Positions 8,221 to 15,555 of a stretch of DNA of 20,274 nt are shown here, in pieces. How positions within the stretch are numbered: position 1 is the stretch's first letter; every line of letters starts with the position of its first letter. Both the position numbers and the translations under genes were made by a program. The stretch spans positions 1 to 20,274 of the forward strand of contig JAOABO010000013.1 of the NCBI GenBank assembly GCA_026418315.1, in the 5' to 3' direction. This DNA comes from Bacteroidia bacterium. GTDB lineage: Bacteria > Bacteroidota > Bacteroidia > B-17B0 > Aurantibacillaceae. The notes beneath the pieces are model-generated. The model was not told the DNA's origin. It made no database searches and saw only the letters and a list, made by a program, of their open reading frames with translations.

Positions 8221-8865
8221 TTATACAATCCATCTAACAAATGGGTTATTTCTTTTTTCATGCCCAATAGTGGTAGAAGGACCGTGTCCTGAATAGATAA
8301 TGGTGTTATCTGGCATGGTATATAGTTTTTCTCTGATAGATTTTGCCAAGATTTCAAAATCGCCTTTTGGCAAATCGGTTCTGCCAATACTCTCATAAAA
8401 TAATACATCTCCGACTATAGCAAAATTATTTTCAGGACTATAGAAAGTGATGCTGCCTGGAGAATGTCCTGGCGTATGAATAGATAGAAGTTTGGAATTA
8501 CCAAAGTGAATGGTTTGATGATGTTGAATAAAATGTTCGGGTAACGGAGATGGCGTACAAGGAATGCCATACATTTGAGCAGTAATTTTGTGTGATTGTA
8601 TTAAAAACAAGTCGTCGTAATGTACTTCGGGTAATAATTTGTATTTATTAAACACAGAATCATTACCTGCAATATGGTCTATATGTCCGTGAGTAAGGAG
8701 TAGCCGCACTGGTTTTAGCCCTTTTTGTTCAATAAAATCAAACAAAATAGTATCTTCCTGAAAATTGGTATTACCCGGGTCTATAATAACACACTCTTTA
8801 GTGTTATCCCAAAGAACATAAGTATTTTCCTGAAAATACCCAAATGTAAAAACATGGACATACAT
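8221..8865 (-). CDS. MBL-fold metallo-hydrolase, glyoxalase II-like
   Basis: The 214-residue protein is a cytosolic metallo-beta-lactamase-fold hydrolase of the type often annotated as hydroxyacylglutathione hydrolase or YcbL-like. The metal ligands are visible: the THGHIDH motif (His59, His61, Asp63, His64), HTPGHSPGS with His134, the bridging Asp153 in VGDVLF and the last His194 in YSGHGPST. The N-terminal pattern FTFGYFQENTYVLWD is characteristic and fixes the start at ATG 8865. It lacks the C-terminal glutathione-binding extension of true glyoxalase II, so the natural thioester substrate is unknown. It lies 39 bases downstream of the alpha/beta hydrolase gene. A near-consensus TATATTTA in that gap (8900-8893) might be an internal promoter, but it has no -33 partner. 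Confidence 0.94.
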   Translation of the reverse strand: MYVHVFTFGYFQENTYVLWDNTKECVIIDPGNTNFQEDTILFDFIEQKGLKPVRLLLTHGHIDHIAGNDSVFNKYKLLPEVHYDDLFLIQSHKITAQMYGIPCTPSPLPEHFIQHHQTIHFGNSKLLSIHTPGHSPGSITFYSPENNFAIVGDVLFYESIGRTDLPKGDFEILAKSIREKLYTMPDNTIIYSGHGPSTTIGHEKRNNPFVRWIV

Positions 8866-8904
8866 AGTTTTATTTTATCTGTTTTTGTTGTGTAAATATA
8901 CCCA

Positions 8905-9546
8905 TTACAAATAAGCTTTTAATATGTTTGCATCTATCTGATGTTGTCCATTGTATTCAATCCATTGTAAATCAAATTGGTTTTTATGAAAAAAATCTTT
9001 TTGCTGTTGCTTATCTTCATTTGAAATATATTCATCCTCAGTACCTACAAAATATAACCATTTTAATTGTTTTAATTTTTTCAGATATATGTCTTCGCAC
9101 ATATCAGGTGGAAATACTGCACCCCATAAAATCACTTTATTTGTATCAATATTATTTGCTGCAAGCCATCTTACCAGTGTGGCTGCTCCCTGAGAAAAGC
9201 CCAAAACATAAAGTTGTTTTTTGCTATTCATAATGGGTAATACATATTTATCATATACTTGATTCAGATACGCTATATTATCTTGTATATCGTATTCGCG
9301 ATAGTATTTTGTCATCCATGAAGCACCTGTATCTCCTTTGCCTGATTTTAAGTAAAAACGATTCAATGCTTCAGGAAGTACAAAAAAATATTCGGACTGA
9401 TCAAAAACAGAAAAATGATTTAAAAATTCTTGGGCATGTTGTCCATAACCGTGTAATATTAAGAAAATTTTCGATGCATTTTGATTACCTGAAGTAACAA
9501 TCAAAGATGTTTTAGGGGTATTAATAATATGTATTTCACTCTTCAT
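8905..9546 (-). CDS. alpha/beta hydrolase, phospholipase/carboxylesterase-like
   Basis: This 213-residue protein has no signal peptide and should be cytosolic. The catalytic triad can be proposed as Ser118 in the nucleophile elbow GFSQG (residues 116-120), Asp171 in the VGTEDEYI strand end (167-174) and His202 in NGQHQI (199-204). The oxyanion region is ILHGYGQH (30-37). The size and motif order are those of the phospholipase/carboxylesterase family (PF02230), which includes small esterases with acyl-thioester or short-ester substrates. The exact substrate cannot be predicted. The start ATG overlaps the end of the upstream serine hydrolase gene by 11 bases, which indicates translational coupling. 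Confidence 0.9.
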   Translation of the reverse strand: MKSEIHIINTPKTSLIVTSGNQNASKIFLILHGYGQHAQEFLNHFSVFDQSEYFFVLPEALNRFYLKSGKGDTGASWMTKYYREYDIQDNIAYLNQVYDKYVLPIMNSKKQLYVLGFSQGAATLVRWLAANNIDTNKVILWGAVFPPDMCEDIYLKKLKQLKWLYFVGTEDEYISNEDKQQQKDFFHKNQFDLQWIEYNGQHQIDANILKAYL

Positions 9547-10765
9547 CTAATGATGGGTAAATTGGTTGATTAGGAGCATGACTTTTATTGGAGTTTAATA
9601 CTTCATCAATAATTTCAAATACGGGATGTGTGTAATAAGTGGTTTTGTAAATATGATTACTGAGTACAATCACTGTAATTTTATCTTTTGGACGCATCTG
9701 AAAAGATGTTCTATATCCATGCCACCATCCATTATGAAACCAAATGGTTTTTGAACTATCCTGATAATCTTTGATGCGCATACCATAACCATACAGCATT
9801 CCATATCTGTTGGTTTTAACACCGGATATCATTTGTCTCATCAGAGAATCACTAATTACTTTACCACTCAAAAAACACTGGCTAAAATTAAACAAATCGT
9901 GTATATTGGAATAAATACTTTTATCACCTAAAATAAAATCTCCTGCATAAAAAGGAATATTTCTGCTCTTATATTCGTTAGACATCGTAGTATTTTCATC
10001 AAATATATCTACATAATGTATGGTATTTGTATTGTACATGTTACAGGGTATAAAAATTTCCTTCTTCAAAAAATCAGAATAACTCATGCCAGATACTTTT
10101 TCAATCAGGCATGCTAAAACTGCATAATTGGTGTTGCAATATTTATGCCTTCGGCCTGGTTTAAATTCAGGACGAATTTTTCTTTTCAACAAAAACTGTA
10201 ATACGGAATAATGTGACAATATTGTATCGGTTCTTCCAATATCTGGCATAAGATGCAAATAATTGGGCAACCCTGATGTATGGTTGAGTAAATGTTTTAT
10301 TGTTACATGCTCATAAGGCCATTCAGGAAAGTATTTTTTTACATCATCATTAATGTTTAATAGTTGTTTTTCGCATAATTTTAATATTGCAATAGATGTA
10401 AATATTTTACTAACTGATGCTAATTGAAATACATGTGAAGTACTTAAACAGGTTTTTTGCTTGACATCATTATATCCATGAGCATTTTCATAAATAATTT
10501 TATCTCCAATAGCCACTAATACACAGCCATTAAAAACTTTTTGATGAAACATTTTTTCGTAATACTCGTGTATTTTATCTGCTAATAGAGATAATGAAGT
10601 ACTGTTGAGTTTAATATCTTTATTGCTATTATTTTTATCAGAGAAATGGTGAACGTTTTTAAAATTTATCTGTTTAGGGTAAAAAATAGTGCCTGTTTCA
10701 GCAGATTGGTAACCCATGAACATTAAAATAATCAGCAAAAAGAATAATTTACTTTTCATCTTCAT
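9536..10765 (-). CDS. exported serine hydrolase, class C beta-lactamase/DD-peptidase-like
   Basis: The sequence belongs to the beta-lactamase class C-like family (PF00144), which covers DD-carboxypeptidases, esterases and peptide hydrolases. Numbering from an upstream ATG at 10786, the motifs are SVSK (nucleophile Ser124, Lys127), the YCN triad (Tyr216-Asn218) and HNG (351-353), which replaces the KTG box. HNTSGLPNY-like spacing is preserved in NHTSGLPNY. I prefer the ATG at 10765 (MKMKSKLFFLLIILMFMG) because it gives a clean signal peptide with a 17-base overlap of mtgA; 10759 and 10786 are alternatives. No lipobox is seen. Its coupling to mtgA suggests, but does not show, a cell-wall peptide substrate. 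A true antibiotic-resistance role is unlikely given the divergent motif set. Confidence 0.9.
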   Translation of the reverse strand: MKMKSKLFFLLIILMFMGYQSAETGTIFYPKQINFKNVHHFSDKNNSNKDIKLNSTSLSLLADKIHEYYEKMFHQKVFNGCVLVAIGDKIIYENAHGYNDVKQKTCLSTSHVFQLASVSKIFTSIAILKLCEKQLLNINDDVKKYFPEWPYEHVTIKHLLNHTSGLPNYLHLMPDIGRTDTILSHYSVLQFLLKRKIRPEFKPGRRHKYCNTNYAVLACLIEKVSGMSYSDFLKKEIFIPCNMYNTNTIHYVDIFDENTTMSNEYKSRNIPFYAGDFILGDKSIYSNIHDLFNFSQCFLSGKVISDSLMRQMISGVKTNRYGMLYGYGMRIKDYQDSSKTIWFHNGWWHGYRTSFQMRPKDKITVIVLSNHIYKTTYYTHPVFEIIDEVLNSNKSHAPNQPIYPSLDEE

Positions 10766-11462
10766 CTTTATATTTATTGTAATCAATTTTATTTCCCCAA
10801 AAATTCATTTGCTGTTTAATCCATTGTTTTCGCATGCAAATATAAGAACTACAAGGATTTGCTCTGAATTTTTTTGGATTAGGCAGAATGGCGGCTATGG
10901 CTGCTGCTTCGTCTTTATTCAATTGATACGCATGTTTTTTGAACCAATACCAGGAGGCGGCTTCTGCTCCATATACACCATCGCCCATTTCAATGATGTT
11001 TAAATACATTTCCATAATTCGCTCTTTAGACCAAAATGTTTCAATTAAAAGTGTAAACCATGCTTCCAATGCTTTACGAATATAACTTCTTCCATCCCAT
11101 AAAAATAAATTTTTGGCGGTTTGTTGTGATATGGTACTTCCACCTCTTTTAATTTTTCCCTGTTTTGAATTGTCTTCAAATGCTTTTTGTATAGCCTCCC
11201 AATCAAATCCATAATGCTCAAGGTATTTTTGGTCTTCGCTGCAAATAACTGCCAATTGTAGTTTGGGTGATATTTTTTCAAGTGATACCCACTCATACTT
11301 CCATTTTAGTGGCTTGCCATCTAATTTTTGTTCTATCATTCTCTTAATCATAAGGGGTGTAATAGGGGGATGAAACCATTTAAATAACAGTACTGACAGA
11401 ACAGATATAATAATAAACCACAAAAGTATTTTTAAAATCCACCTGACTATATAAGAAAGCAT
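10749..11462 (-). CDS. mtgA: Monofunctional biosynthetic peptidoglycan transglycosylase
   Basis: MtgA is a GT51 enzyme that polymerises lipid II without a transpeptidase domain. The 237-residue protein has one N-terminal membrane anchor (about residues 8-28) and the GT51 motifs. They are ICSEDQKYLEHYGFDWEAI, with catalytic Glu76 and the family His83-region, then RGGSTISQQTAKNLFLW (106-122), ERIMEMYLNIIEMGDGVYG (147-165) and the helix with AAIAAILPNPKK. The length matches MtgA and there is no penicillin-binding domain. It begins the six-gene minus-strand run. The only plausible start is ATG 11462, because the next Met is residue 38, and a near-perfect promoter ends just upstream of it, so the mRNA should have almost no leader. 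Confidence 0.95.
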   Translation of the reverse strand: MLSYIVRWILKILLWFIIISVLSVLLFKWFHPPITPLMIKRMIEQKLDGKPLKWKYEWVSLEKISPKLQLAVICSEDQKYLEHYGFDWEAIQKAFEDNSKQGKIKRGGSTISQQTAKNLFLWDGRSYIRKALEAWFTLLIETFWSKERIMEMYLNIIEMGDGVYGAEAASWYWFKKHAYQLNKDEAAAIAAILPNPKKFRANPCSSYICMRKQWIKQQMNFWGNKIDYNKYKDEDEK

Positions 11463-11470
11463 AATGGCGG

Positions 11471-11501
11471 CAAATCTATTTGTATTTTTGCCCTTGTCAA
11501 A
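11471..11501 (-). promoter_or_regulatory. consensus Bacteroidota promoter of mtgA
   Basis: Read on the minus strand, TTTG (11501-11498), a 19-base spacer and TAGATTTG (11478-11471) match the phylum's TTTG / N17-23 / TAnnTTTG promoter exactly. Transcription should start about four to seven bases beyond the -7 box, near 11464-11467, while the mtgA ATG is at 11462. The predicted leader is therefore zero to about five bases, so mtgA would be leaderless or nearly so. Confidence 0.7.
11483..11490 (+). promoter_or_regulatory. putative -7 box of the tlpA-like gene promoter
   Basis: TATTTTTG on the plus strand matches TAnnTTTG, 53 bases upstream of the ATG at 11544. It lies inside the 19-base spacer of the divergent mtgA promoter. 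No TTTG lies 17-23 bases upstream, so this is weaker than its neighbour. If used, the transcript starts near 11496 with a leader of about 48 bases. Confidence 0.35.
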
Positions 11502-11543
11502 TAAACAGATGTAATTTTTACTAACATTTCTTATTGAATAATT

Positions 11544-12059
11544 ATGCTAACAATCAAGAAATACAGTGCGTTCAAATGGGTTTTTATAGGGCTATTGACA
11601 GGATATTTCGTTTATCATTTTTATTATACTTATGTTTACTTTCCTAATTTAACCCCATCTGATTTCTCTTTAAAAACCATGAATAATAATACTGTTTCTA
11701 CAGACACTTTGTTATCTAATAAAAATACCATTATCATATTTTTCCAAACATGGTGTGGTCCTTGTATTCAAGAAATGCGGCTGCTGAACAAGCATAAAAA
11801 TGATTTTTATTTTACAAACATGTATTTTATTACAGATGAATCACATGAAAAAGTCAGACGAACCATCTCAAAATTTCAGTTAGATTCCTCCCATATTCTA
11901 TTATCAGAAAAATCTTTCAAAGAAATGGGTATCAGTGCTTTTCCAACTTCTTATTTTTTTAAAAATGGTTTATGCATTGAAAAACAAAAAGGCAGCTGGA
12001 TAGATATGTCTAATTATGAAGATGCGCTTTTTCATGTAAGAAAAATGTTTCAGAATTAG
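11544..12059 (+). CDS. membrane-anchored TlpA-like thioredoxin-family protein
   Basis: The 171-residue protein has an N-terminal membrane segment (about residues 11-27, WVFIGLLTGYFVYHFYY) and then a thioredoxin fold facing the periplasm. The redox motif is WCGPC (Cys71, Cys74) in FFQTWCGPCIQEM, and the cis-Pro loop is AFPTSYFF. This is the TlpA/ResA/DsbE-like pattern of periplasmic thiol-disulfide reductases. No cytochrome c maturation or T9SS partner gene is adjacent, so the substrate is unknown. It is the first plus-strand gene after the divergent mtgA promoter region and is followed 65 bases later by frr, which appears to have its own promoter. Confidence 0.9.
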   Translation: MLTIKKYSAFKWVFIGLLTGYFVYHFYYTYVYFPNLTPSDFSLKTMNNNTVSTDTLLSNKNTIIIFFQTWCGPCIQEMRLLNKHKNDFYFTNMYFITDESHEKVRRTISKFQLDSSHILLSEKSFKEMGISAFPTSYFFKNGLCIEKQKGSWIDMSNYEDALFHVRKMFQN

Positions 12060-12096
12060 ATAGACAAAATGTTTTCTTAAATTGAAAGATTAAAAG

Positions 12097-12104
12097 TAAA
12101 TTTG
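12097..12104 (+). promoter_or_regulatory. putative -7 box of the frr promoter
   Basis: TAAATTTG matches TAnnTTTG exactly and lies 20 bases upstream of the frr ATG at 12125, between the tlpA-like stop and frr. A TTG at 12082-12084 is only 12 bases upstream of the box, too close for a usual -33 element, so the upstream half is unsupported. The predicted leader is about 14 bases. Confidence 0.42.
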
Positions 12105-12124
12105 CTGCACAAAAATTTTTTCCT

Positions 12125-12682
12125 ATGGATGAAAAAACGATATTAGATACAGCAAAAAACCAAATGACCAAAGCTATTCAGCACTTGGAAACAGAATTGT
12201 CTAAAATACGGGCAGGTAAAGCCAACCCGGCCATGTTAGACAATGTCAGTGTAGAATATTATGGTTCAAAAGTACCTATTTCTCAAACTGCCAGTATTAA
12301 TACATTGGATGCAAGAACACTGGTTATACAACCATGGGAAAAAAATATGCTGACACCTATTGAAAAAGCCATTCAAGCAGCTAATCTTGGGTTTAATCCT
12401 CAAAACGATGGTACTATCATTCGTATTTCTATACCACCACTTACCGAAGAAAGAAGAAAAGAATTAGTTAAACTATCTAAACAAGCCGTAGAAGAATCAA
12501 AAGTAGCAATAAGAAATATTCGTAAAGAAGCCATGGAACATGCCAAAAAATTACAAAAAGAAGGGGTTCCTGAAGATTCTGTGAAAGCGTTGGAACAAAA
12601 AATTCAAAAACTAACTGATGAGTTTGTTGCCAAATGTGACCAACATTTTAGTTTGAAAGAAAAAGAAATCCTGACAGTTTAA
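12125..12682 (+). CDS. frr: Ribosome recycling factor
   Basis: RRF splits the post-termination ribosome together with EF-G in the cytosol. The 185-residue sequence has the full two-domain form. Domain I is a three-helix bundle, with the conserved LSKIRAGKANPAMLDNVSVE (residues 25-44) at its start and TEERRKELVKLSKQAVEE and IRNIRKEAMEHAKKL in the later helices. Domain II is seen in YYGSKVPISQTASINTLDAR and GFNPQNDGTIIRISIPPLT. The length is canonical. In many bacteria frr follows pyrH; here it is separate, after a thioredoxin-like gene, and is followed eight bases later by a PF04020 membrane protein, probably in one transcript. Confidence 0.98.
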   Translation: MDEKTILDTAKNQMTKAIQHLETELSKIRAGKANPAMLDNVSVEYYGSKVPISQTASINTLDARTLVIQPWEKNMLTPIEKAIQAANLGFNPQNDGTIIRISIPPLTEERRKELVKLSKQAVEESKVAIRNIRKEAMEHAKKLQKEGVPEDSVKALEQKIQKLTDEFVAKCDQHFSLKEKEILTV

Positions 12683-12690
12683 TTCAGTAT

Positions 12691-13029
12691 ATGAGTTTTA
12701 TTAAAAAACTGTTGTTGACAAGTGTTTTTATTTTTATTTTACCTTATTTTATTAAAGGAATTCAAATTAATGGCTTTTTAAGTGCTTTGCTTTTTACTTT
12801 AGCCCTTGCTTTTTTGAACAGTATCTTAAAGCCCATTTTAATTTTTCTTTCATTGCCAATTACCATCATCACATTAGGATTGTTTTTGATTATTATCAAT
12901 ACCCTGTTGGTTTATATTGCTGCCTATTTTGTTAATGGAATTCATATTGATAGTTTTTTACATGGAATAGTGTTTTCCATTTTAATTAGCATTATTTCTT
13001 CTGTTATTGAATGGGTTGTGGGCGATTAA
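12691..13029 (+). CDS. small membrane protein, PF04020 (phage holin family 4 / YvlD-like)
   Basis: This 112-residue, four-helix hydrophobic protein matches the PF04020 family, known by the misleading name 'phage holin family 4'; B. subtilis YvlD is a member. Typical features are the GIQINGFLSALLFTLALAF segment, the LNSILKPILIFLSLPITIITLGLFLI core with conserved KP and LPIT, and a closing GIHIDSFLHGIVFSILIS. Residues 19-46 and 79-106 align as an internal repeat, both beginning Tyr-Phe-hydrophobic-x-Gly-Ile-x-Ile. The function is not known; lysis is unlikely because there are no phage genes around. It starts eight bases after frr and is followed by a strong terminator hairpin. Confidence 0.88.
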   Translation: MSFIKKLLLTSVFIFILPYFIKGIQINGFLSALLFTLALAFLNSILKPILIFLSLPITIITLGLFLIIINTLLVYIAAYFVNGIHIDSFLHGIVFSILISIISSVIEWVVGD

Positions 13030-13047
13030 GATGAACTTGAAAATAAG

Positions 13048-13081
13048 ATAATGGTTATTAGTTTTTGACCATTATTTTTTT
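13048..13081 (+). terminator. hairpin terminator between convergent genes
   Basis: ATAATGGT (13048-13055) pairs perfectly with ACCATTAT (13068-13075) across a 12-base loop, and a run of seven T follows (13075-13081), the form of an intrinsic terminator for the frr-PF04020 transcript. The loop contains the stop codon of the convergent T9SS-sorted gene (13058-13060), and one stem arm lies in that gene's last codons. In the minus direction the hairpin is followed by CTTATTTTC, a poorer tract, so termination that way is less certain. Confidence 0.75.
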
Positions 13082-15133
13082 AACTATTACTTTATCTTTT
13101 GTTATTATGTTTACGAAATAAATACCTTCTGAAAGTTCAGAAATGTCAATGATTTCGGAAGTAGTACTTATAATTTTTTCTCCCATTATATTAAAAATTT
13201 CTGCATAAAATTTCTGAGCATACTTAACTTTTATATACAAGTAATGTGAAGCAGGATTAGGATATACAATGACTGTGTCTAAACAGGGATAGGTTAATAC
13301 ATTCACGATTTCTGGACCTGAAGTTAACTTACGAAGAGTAACGTTTAATATTTTTCTATTCTCTATAAGTGAGTCATGCTCATATACAAAAGCCACTAAA
13401 TAAAAATTATTGAAATGATATCTAAACACATTATTTGCAGACAGGGGCACAGAAACAGTATAAGTTTTTGAATAAATACTGGAAGCCACTGTGGTAGTAG
13501 GAATAAGCGTAGCGTCTCCTAAAGGTGATGTAATGCTTTGATTAAGAACATATTTATGCTGATATTGATAACTGTTTAATACAAATGCATCGGCCAGTGG
13601 CGAATAATATCCTTTTTGATAATAAGGTGAAAAAGGTGTAAAGTAAAATGATGAAAGTTGATTATAGCCATTAATAGTGGTGTCAGAAGGATTGCCGTAC
13701 ACATTATTTTCTATCAAATAAGCACCTATTCTATAATCTCCTGTTGTATTTTGAAAAAACTGAACATTGACATCAAACTGAATGGTACGATTGATAGTAT
13801 CAAATGCAACATTAGAAAAATATATTTTACAAGGGGTAACATCAGAAGATTGTAATATGTTGATTTTTTGCCTCAATTCATTTTTGTAAAAATAATTTCT
13901 GTTATCATTAAAATAATACCTTCTATTGAGCATAGCAGACAGAGAATTATCTGGTAATTGAAAAACAGTAGAACATACTGATGATGCATTAGATTGCATA
14001 GAATCTTTTTGATGCATTTGTACCACAATAATGTTCGTATCCTGTTGGGCTAAAAAACTCAAAGTATCCTGGTTACCCGGAGCATCAGGTATAAAAGCAT
14101 CCGTTAATTGCTCAACCAAAATTTTGGGTTGGATGGTATTGCTTAAAACTGATAAATAGTAAGAAATTGTATCATTAAATGGATTTTGGTCTGCTATGCC
14201 GTTTAATTGATTGACCCATATTTTCACTTTATACATGCCGGAAGTGTTAATAGAAAGTGTATTTGTAAATGTCAATGTTGTAGTATTAAGGGGCAATAAA
14301 GGATTACTCAATCCAAAACTTTGGTTATTATTTGTTATTCCCTGAATGCTATATGCTAAATTAAAATTATTGATTTTTTGATATCCGTTGTTTTTTATTC
14401 TTGCTTGTAATACAAATGGCTGATTGACATAAATGTATTTTACATTCCCAATATTTTCAAGTGATGCATCATTTGAATAAGGTAGATTTTCAATTGTAAT
14501 ATCATCTATCCACAGCTGATATTTTTGTCGTGATATATTTTTGAACGCTATCCGAATGCTTTGCCCTGCATAATTAGAAAGATTAATACTTCTCGTTATC
14601 CATTGAGATTTTTCACCACCACCACTCGTACTGTTATCATTGATTTGAAAAACCTTATTAGCATTAGAAAAAATAACCGTATCATTAATTGTCGTATTCG
14701 TAGAAATATATACCGCATACCCATCGGCATAATTCATGTCAGGCGCCATGGCTTTCCAATATAAAACTGAATTAACCGTTATTCCGCTTATTGGCGGCAA
14801 AATGAACCACCTGCTTATGGCACGATTAGAATCTACCGCCGATGTGGATACCAAAAATGTATCCTTTATGCTTGGGTGAAATACTATACCCCACGCTTTA
14901 TATCTCAAACTATCAGTATGAAAAGGTGCATTTGGATTCAAAGATGAACCTGCTTTATTAGGATATCCTTCGCATAATTGCAAATAAGGTGCAGGTATGG
15001 TAGTATATTGAGTAGTAGAATACGGGGTTGTAAAAGTAGATAGTGCATAAGAATTAAATTTATCCTGAAAAATTATTTGTGCCTTTAAAGAAAGCACAGA
15101 GCCGAAAAAAAATAATAAATAAAATGGTTTCAT
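13058..15133 (-). CDS. secreted protein with choice-of-anchor J, Omp28-like and T9SS type A sorting domains
   Basis: This is a 691-residue exported protein with a signal peptide ending near LKAQ (residue 19). The first domain, about 20-215, resembles the choice-of-anchor J/cleaved-adhesin jelly roll, ending in the typical YQLWIDDITIENL. Residues 222-330 look like a CARDB/Ig-like domain (FVLQARIKNNGY, ADQNPFNDTISY). Residues 336-604 resemble Omp28-family proteins: ILVEQLTD, then IIVVQMHQKDS, AMLNRRYYF and the later YQHKYVLNQSI. The thioredoxin-like CxxC expected after 'EQLT' is absent. Residues 622-691 (VIVYPNPASHYLYI...GIYFVNI...) form a T9SS type A sorting domain, so the protein should cross the outer membrane by T9SS and be surface-attached or released. 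It ends a three-gene run with the cupin and TolC-like genes. The ligand or target is unknown. Confidence 0.9.
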   Translation of the reverse strand: MKPFYLLFFFGSVLSLKAQIIFQDKFNSYALSTFTTPYSTTQYTTIPAPYLQLCEGYPNKAGSSLNPNAPFHTDSLRYKAWGIVFHPSIKDTFLVSTSAVDSNRAISRWFILPPISGITVNSVLYWKAMAPDMNYADGYAVYISTNTTINDTVIFSNANKVFQINDNSTSGGGEKSQWITRSINLSNYAGQSIRIAFKNISRQKYQLWIDDITIENLPYSNDASLENIGNVKYIYVNQPFVLQARIKNNGYQKINNFNLAYSIQGITNNNQSFGLSNPLLPLNTTTLTFTNTLSINTSGMYKVKIWVNQLNGIADQNPFNDTISYYLSVLSNTIQPKILVEQLTDAFIPDAPGNQDTLSFLAQQDTNIIVVQMHQKDSMQSNASSVCSTVFQLPDNSLSAMLNRRYYFNDNRNYFYKNELRQKINILQSSDVTPCKIYFSNVAFDTINRTIQFDVNVQFFQNTTGDYRIGAYLIENNVYGNPSDTTINGYNQLSSFYFTPFSPYYQKGYYSPLADAFVLNSYQYQHKYVLNQSITSPLGDATLIPTTTVASSIYSKTYTVSVPLSANNVFRYHFNNFYLVAFVYEHDSLIENRKILNVTLRKLTSGPEIVNVLTYPCLDTVIVYPNPASHYLYIKVKYAQKFYAEIFNIMGEKIISTTSEIIDISELSEGIYFVNIITKDKVIVKKIMVKN

Positions 15134-15143
15134 ATTGTTGAGT

Positions 15144-15551
15144 TTACTCTAACATTACTCTATCTTTTCCATCAAAGTAAGGCGATTGAATACTAATTAC
15201 TTTTAATGGTTTTTTAGAAGTTGTAATAACTTTATGCGCTGTATTTCGGGGAATAAATACAATGTCATTCTTTTTTATTACAAACTCCTTATCACCTAAC
15301 TGCATTTTTGCCTCTCCATCCAATACAACAATATATTCAGAATGATGAAGATGCTTGTGTAATTTTACTTCTTTTTTAATAATAATTACGAATCCTGATG
15401 ACAATGTATCATGAGCAATGTTTTTCAGATAAATATTTTCAGTAGCTGTTTTGTTTCCTATACTATCAGTATTGATATGAATTTGTGATTTCATGCCCCA
15501 TGTAATTACAATGAAGTAAAATAAAATAATACCAAACACTTTTACGTTCAT
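15144..15551 (-). CDS. exported single-domain cupin protein
   Basis: The start is placed at ATG 15551, giving 135 residues with a signal peptide (MNVKVFGIILFYFIVITWGM). An upstream ATG at 15590 would overlap the TolC-like gene by 35 bases and spoil the signal peptide. Cupin motif 1 is complete: His65, His67 and Glu72 with the following Gly79 (HKHLHHSEYIVVLDG). Motif 2 is seen as DIVFIPRNTAHKV with Pro101 and His106. This suggests a metal-binding beta barrel in the periplasm or outside the cell; the substrate is unknown and many such proteins are uncharacterised. It starts four bases after the TolC-like stop and ends ten bases before the T9SS-sorted gene, so the three genes are probably one operon. 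Confidence 0.88.
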   Translation of the reverse strand: MNVKVFGIILFYFIVITWGMKSQIHINTDSIGNKTATENIYLKNIAHDTLSSGFVIIIKKEVKLHKHLHHSEYIVVLDGEAKMQLGDKEFVIKKNDIVFIPRNTAHKVITTSKKPLKVISIQSPYFDGKDRVMLE

Positions 15552-15555
15552 ACCA

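Noticed and set aside
8208..8408. Upstream extension of the small membrane protein reading frame
   Set aside because: It overlaps the conserved C-terminus of the metallo-hydrolase in another phase and encodes no plausible protein segment; the ATG at 8207 fits the spacing and membrane topology.
9536..10765. Beta-lactamase resistance gene
   Set aside because: It has the class C-like fold motifs, but the HNG third box, chromosomal operon context with mtgA and divergence point to a general serine hydrolase.
12691..13029. Prophage remnant suggested by the 'phage holin' family name
   Set aside because: There are no other phage genes, integrase or attachment-like repeats, and PF04020 proteins are common chromosomal membrane proteins.
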